Assembly (NCBI RefSeq): GCF_023101345.1
Contig: NZ_CP095848.1
Coordinates: 1,673,501 to 1,737,500, forward strand
DNA from: Hymenobacter sublimis
Lineage (GTDB): Bacteria; Bacteroidota; Bacteroidia; Cytophagales; Hymenobacteraceae
DNA: 64,000 nucleotides
Reading direction: 5' to 3'
A program made the translations under genes and the position numbers. Below, piece by piece: positions 60,727 through 64,000 of this stretch (positions are counted from its first letter, which is position 1; the number at the start of each line of letters is the position of its first letter). The notes beneath the pieces were generated by a model. That model searched no databases and was not told where the DNA came from. It worked only from the letters and a program-made list of their open reading frames with translations.

Positions 60727-61998
60727 GTGCTGCCCAAGCTGCTGGTTGCCTTCTTGCTTAATGCGTTGTTGCTGCTGGCGTTTCTGCGGTGGCTACCGCG
60801 CCTACGGCAACTCCCGGGGCTGGGGCGCTGGGTGCTACCTACGCTGGCTTTAAAGCTAGTCGCAACCGGAATATCGGTGATGCTGCTAAGCGAAGATGCC
60901 CGCTATTTTTTGGTTTGGTCGGGGCGAATGACGGAGCAACTGTGGCAGAGCCCAGGGCAGTGGCTGCGCATGCTCACAACCGATGAGTTTCACTTGGGCC
61001 GCTGGCACCTGGTATTCCACGGGTTTTCAAATACGTTCTTCCTTACCAAGGTATTATCTGTAGCAAATCTGGCTAGCCTTAACAACCCGTTGCTCACTGC
61101 TTGCTACTTGTCGGTGGGCAGCTTTGTAGGAAGCTGGGAATTGGTGCGGCAGCTGCACCGGTGCTTCCCAGCGGCTAATGCTGGCGCTGCTATTGTGGGG
61201 TTTCTACTCTGGCCCACAGTAGTCTACTGGACGGCCGGACTCACCAAGGAAAGCTTGCTGGTGAGCAGCGGGGCCCTGGTGGTGGCGCTGGTTGTACGTC
61301 TGCTCTACGGGGAGCTGCCCATGCGGTGGCCCCTGCTGGGGGGGCTGCTCGTAGTGGTCGGGCTGCATTTCAAAATGCGCTATTTTTTTGCGGTGGTGCT
61401 ATTTGGGGTGTTGGCGGGGCTGGGCCTGGTGCGGTTGGTGCAGCAGCTAGGCATAGGCCGGAGCCGGCTAGTGCAACTAAGCCTGATAGTGGGGCTGCTG
61501 GGAGCGGGGGCCTGGGCCGCCAGTGAGGTAAGCCCCGTTTTTCGTGCTAATAAATTCACCTCCCAGCTGCAGCGCAACTACACGCAGCTGCTGGCCTCCT
61601 CCCGCCACCGCCCGCATCTAACCTACCCCGACCTGCGTCCTACTACCGCAAGCGTCGTTCGGCATGCCCCGCAAGCCCTCGTGAATACGCTAGTGCGCCC
61701 CTGGCCCTGGGAAGGCCGCACCGTTCTTTACAGCATTGCCGGAACGGAAAACCTAGGGCTGCTGCTGGTCCTGTTGCTGGCGTTAGGGGCTGTCGGGCGT
61801 CGGCAACCTGGCTACTTACCATTCGCGCTGGTTGCGGCTTTGCTGCTTTACTGCTGCCTAGTGGCGGTCCTGCTCGGCCTGACGACACCCAACCTAGGTA
61901 CCCTGAACCGGTACCGCGTGACGTTTCTGCCGTTTCTGCTGCTGTTGGTGCTGCAAAACGCCTGGGCCACCCGCCTACTTCGCTACCTCAGGCTGTAG
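60727..61998 (+). CDS. Polytopic membrane protein, GT-C-like
   Basis: 423 residues from a GTG at 60727, 46 nt after the DUF2851 stop. About 9-10 membrane helices. The first external region has VMLLSEDARYFLVW (E56, D57), again an acidic pair in the position of the GT-C catalytic motif, and a later KESLLVSSGALVVAL helix. Less clear than the other GT-C-like genes. No family name can be given. Glycan transfer or donor-lipid handling is inferred. Confidence 0.58.
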   Translation: MLPKLLVAFLLNALLLLAFLRWLPRLRQLPGLGRWVLPTLALKLVATGISVMLLSEDARYFLVWSGRMTEQLWQSPGQWLRMLTTDEFHLGRWHLVFHGFSNTFFLTKVLSVANLASLNNPLLTACYLSVGSFVGSWELVRQLHRCFPAANAGAAIVGFLLWPTVVYWTAGLTKESLLVSSGALVVALVVRLLYGELPMRWPLLGGLLVVVGLHFKMRYFFAVVLFGVLAGLGLVRLVQQLGIGRSRLVQLSLIVGLLGAGAWAASEVSPVFRANKFTSQLQRNYTQLLASSRHRPHLTYPDLRPTTASVVRHAPQALVNTLVRPWPWEGRTVLYSIAGTENLGLLLVLLLALGAVGRRQPGYLPFALVAALLLYCCLVAVLLGLTTPNLGTLNRYRVTFLPFLLLLVLQNAWATRLLRYLRL

Positions 61999-62076
61999 CC
62001 GCCATTTTCGTTGCTTGCCCAGAGGTAGGCGGCATTAACCCCACGGATCAGCTGCGGACAAGGGCTCAAGAAGTCG

Positions 62077-62084
62077 TATCTTTG
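62077..62084 (+). promoter_or_regulatory. -7 box TATCTTTG for the NeuD-like gene
   Basis: Exact consensus, 55 nt before the ATG at 62140. Confidence 0.6.
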
Positions 62085-62139
62085 CCCTCCAAAAAATAAC
62101 CTTCCGGCCGCCATACGGTCGTTTCTGATACGCTGATCC

Positions 62140-62778
62140 ATGGAAAACCCCGTAATCATTTTGGGTGCGCAAGCCGTCGGCACGGCCGCCCTCGACGCCT
62201 TTCAAAGCAATGACGTCGTTGTGTACTGCCTGCTCGATGATGACGCCGCCCTGCAGAATACCGAACTGAACGATGTACCAGTAATGGGCAACACCGACGA
62301 CAAGGAACTGCTGAAGCTGCTGGGCAAAAAGTGTGAGGTATTCGTGGCCACCGAGGATACGGCCAGCCGGCGCAGCCTAACGAGCATGCTGCGCGAGGAG
62401 TACGAAGTGGCGCCCGTCAATGCCATTCACCAGCGCGCCAGCGTGTCACAGCATGCGTGGCTGGGGCACGGCAACCTAGTAGGGGCCAATGCTGTGGTAG
62501 CGGGTAGCGCCAAAATTGGTGATGGCTGCATTCTAGGCGCCAACGCTGTAGTCGATGTCAAAGCTGAGCTCGGCGATTACGCCCAGCTCGGGGCCGGCGC
62601 CATTCTGAACGCCGACGTGAAGGTGGGCGAACTGGCCTTTATTGGGGCTGGGGCCGTGGTGGTAGCTGGCGTGAAAATTGGGGCTAAAGCCCGCGTGGGC
62701 GCTGGTTCAGTGGTGGTGGCCGACGTGTCGGCTGGTCAAACGGTATTCGGCAACCCGGCTCAGGCAATTAAGAATTAA
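62140..62778 (+). CDS. NeuD-like sugar O-acyltransferase
   Basis: 212 residues. An N-terminal Rossmann-like PglD domain (VIILGAQAVGTAALDAF) is followed by a left-handed beta-helix of hexapeptide repeats (about 95-210), with motifs such as IGDGCILGANAVV, VGELAFIGAGAVV and GNPAQ at the end. This family acetylates sialic or amino sugars with acetyl-CoA as trimers. It may modify glycans made by the nearby GT-C-like protein; the substrate is unknown. The stop lies in an inverted-repeat arm. Confidence 0.85.
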   Translation: MENPVIILGAQAVGTAALDAFQSNDVVVYCLLDDDAALQNTELNDVPVMGNTDDKELLKLLGKKCEVFVATEDTASRRSLTSMLREEYEVAPVNAIHQRASVSQHAWLGHGNLVGANAVVAGSAKIGDGCILGANAVVDVKAELGDYAQLGAGAILNADVKVGELAFIGAGAVVVAGVKIGAKARVGAGSVVVADVSAGQTVFGNPAQAIKN

Positions 62779-62870
62779 GAATAAAAATGAAGAATTAGGT
62801 AACGTACTCCCAGCAGACAGTACCTAACTCTTGATAGTGAATTCTTAATTTTTCATTCCTCATTCTTAAG
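62769..62870. repeat. AT-rich imperfect inverted repeat, NeuD-like gene to trhO
   Basis: The left arm 62769-62806 and right arm about 62819-62870 are complementary with mismatches; shared blocks include TTAAGAAT, AAGAATT and TTAGGTA with their complements. The left arm contains the TAA stop 62776-62778. Confidence 0.65.
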
Positions 62871-62876
62871 TAAACA

Positions 62877-63830
62877 ATGGACTACCTCGTTCTGCTGTAC
62901 TACTGCTACACGCCTATCGAGAATCCCGAGCAGTTTCGGGAGGAACACCACCGCCTGTGCCTGAGCCTGAATTTGCTGGGGCGCATCATTGTGGCCTCCG
63001 AAGGACTTAATGGTACGGTTTCGGGCCGCCGGGCCGATTGTGAGCAGTACATGCGCTTGGTGAAGGCTGACCCGCGTTTTGCTACCCTGGAATTTAAGGT
63101 AGAAGAGGCCCCAGCTCATACTTTCCAGAAGCTGCACGTGCGCGTGAAGCCCGAAATTGTGCACGTGGGTTTGCCCCACATCAAGCCCTACGAGCGCACG
63201 GGCATTCACCTTTCTCCTACCGAGTTTCGCGACCTGAAAGACCAGGACGACGTAGTAGTGCTTGACGTGCGCTCCGACTACGAGCACAACCTGGGCCGCT
63301 TCAAGAATGCCATTACCCTTGACATCGAAAACTTCCGGGAGTTTCCGGAGAAGGTGCAGGAGCTGAAGCAGTTCAAGGACAAGAAAGTGCTGACTTATTG
63401 CACCGGCGGTATCAAGTGCGAAAAGGCCTCAGCTTTCTTGCTGGAGCAGGGCTTCGAGAACGTATACCAGCTGCACGGCGGCATCATTAAGTACGGCCTG
63501 GAAGCCGGAGGAGAGGATTTTGAGGGCAAGTGCTATGTGTTCGATGGGCGCGTAGCCGTGGACGTGAACAGCGTTAACCCCAGCGTCATCAGCCAGTGCC
63601 ACCACTGCCACACGCCCTCCGACCGGATGGTGAACTGCGCCAACCCGCACTGCAACGCCCACATTCCGCTCTGCGAAGCCTGCGGGCAGCAGCTTGCTGG
63701 CGCCTGCTCCACTACCTGCCAGGAGCACCCCGACAAGCGCCCTTACGACGGCACCGGCGCCTACCCCAAAAACAGCAATAACTACAACCCCGAGCAGGGG
63801 CTGCTCTCGTACCGCGCCCCGGTGCGGTAA
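62877..63830 (+). CDS. trhO: tRNA uridine(34) hydroxylase TrhO (rhodanese-like)
   Basis: 317 residues. N-terminal acylphosphatase-like domain (1-100), rhodanese domain with VVLDVRSDYEHNLG and active-site Cys175 in YCTGGIKCE, and a C-terminal Cys-rich zinc-binding region (C241, C244, C254, C259, C266, C269, C277, C281). The family (YceA/TrhO) hydroxylates U34 of certain tRNAs. The ending QEHPDKRPYDGTGAYPK is normal for it. Cytosolic. Confidence 0.94.
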   Translation: MDYLVLLYYCYTPIENPEQFREEHHRLCLSLNLLGRIIVASEGLNGTVSGRRADCEQYMRLVKADPRFATLEFKVEEAPAHTFQKLHVRVKPEIVHVGLPHIKPYERTGIHLSPTEFRDLKDQDDVVVLDVRSDYEHNLGRFKNAITLDIENFREFPEKVQELKQFKDKKVLTYCTGGIKCEKASAFLLEQGFENVYQLHGGIIKYGLEAGGEDFEGKCYVFDGRVAVDVNSVNPSVISQCHHCHTPSDRMVNCANPHCNAHIPLCEACGQQLAGACSTTCQEHPDKRPYDGTGAYPKNSNNYNPEQGLLSYRAPVR

Positions 63831-63848
63831 AAACTTCTAAAATCAGCT

Positions 63849-63950
63849 GTCATCCTGCGCCAGAGCGAAGGACCTTGTTAGGCAAGAACGAATCGGTCAT
63901 ACGATGGTCGTTATAATCTGCCAAGGTCTTTTGCTTTTGCTCAGGATGAC
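63849..63950. repeat. REP/MITE-like imperfect hairpin repeat
   Basis: GTCATCCTG...GAAGGACCTTG at 63849 is imperfectly complementary to CCAAGGTC...CAGGATGAC ending at 63950. The core word GTCATCCTG also occurs in the 5928 hairpin. The remaining sequence to 64000 shows no gene. Confidence 0.68.
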
Positions 63951-64000
63951 GTGCTTTTTGCGCGGCTGTTATTCCATCGGAGCGAACCCAAACTGCAGTT

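Overview
The window looks like ordinary chromosome from a high-GC member of the Bacteroidota, most like Hymenobacter (Cytophagales). This assignment is inferred from four things. Bacteroidota-type promoter boxes (TAnnTTTG) sit upstream of many genes. Shine-Dalgarno motifs are scarce. There are phylum-typical families (DUF5606, DUF2851, a PorT-like and a PorE-like protein, menaquinone UbiE). Gene neighbourhoods such as ftsK-lolA, aroQ/xerD and ubiE-porT are ones I remember from that phylum. About 56 protein genes were identified. No rRNA, tRNA, CRISPR array, transposase, integrase island or prophage was seen.

Layout. 1-7.2 kb: a C-terminal gene fragment, a membrane-anchored protein, an amino-acid permease, a 913-residue membrane-anchored propeller protein and CorA. 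7.4-14.6 kb: a surface-glycan group with a GNAT/FemAB-like transferase, a flippase, a GT2 glycosyltransferase and two divergently transcribed polytopic proteins of GT-C type. 14.7-25.9 kb: acyl-ACP desaturase, lipoproteins, DUF427, a VWA protein, a PAS histidine kinase with a stand-alone receiver, a TlpA-like lipoprotein, a 2H phosphoesterase-like protein and a MoxR-type AAA+ ATPase. 26-38.5 kb: DctA, cyclophilin, fasciclin lipoprotein, a beta-hydroxyacid dehydrogenase, RsgA, WaaA, peroxiredoxin with a Fur-family regulator, aspartate kinase, FBPase, DUF5606, a TonB-family protein and EngB. 38.9-43.6 kb: PorE-like, UbiE, PorT-like and SDR, a probable type IX secretion-linked locus. 43.6-53.5 kb: hydrolase, cytidine deaminase, saccharopine dehydrogenase-like enzyme, ABC pair, TrmN6, RNase HI, MarC, a SerC-like aminotransferase, AroQ, XerD and a STAS-like protein. 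53.5-64 kb: a GT-C-like protein, FtsK, LolA, DUF2851, another GT-C-like protein, a NeuD-like acyltransferase and TrhO.

The most unusual signals are non-coding. Seven intergenic regions are filled by long inverted repeats. Within a locus the two arms match each other, but they differ in sequence from locus to locus. They often begin at the stop codon of the upstream gene, and three occur in a row between rnhA, marC, the aminotransferase gene and aroQ. A second, dispersed hairpin family carries GTCATCCTG...GCGAAG arms. In at least six genes the -7 promoter box ends only 4-10 nt before the start codon, which implies leaderless or nearly leaderless mRNAs. Several start codons were moved inward on this evidence.
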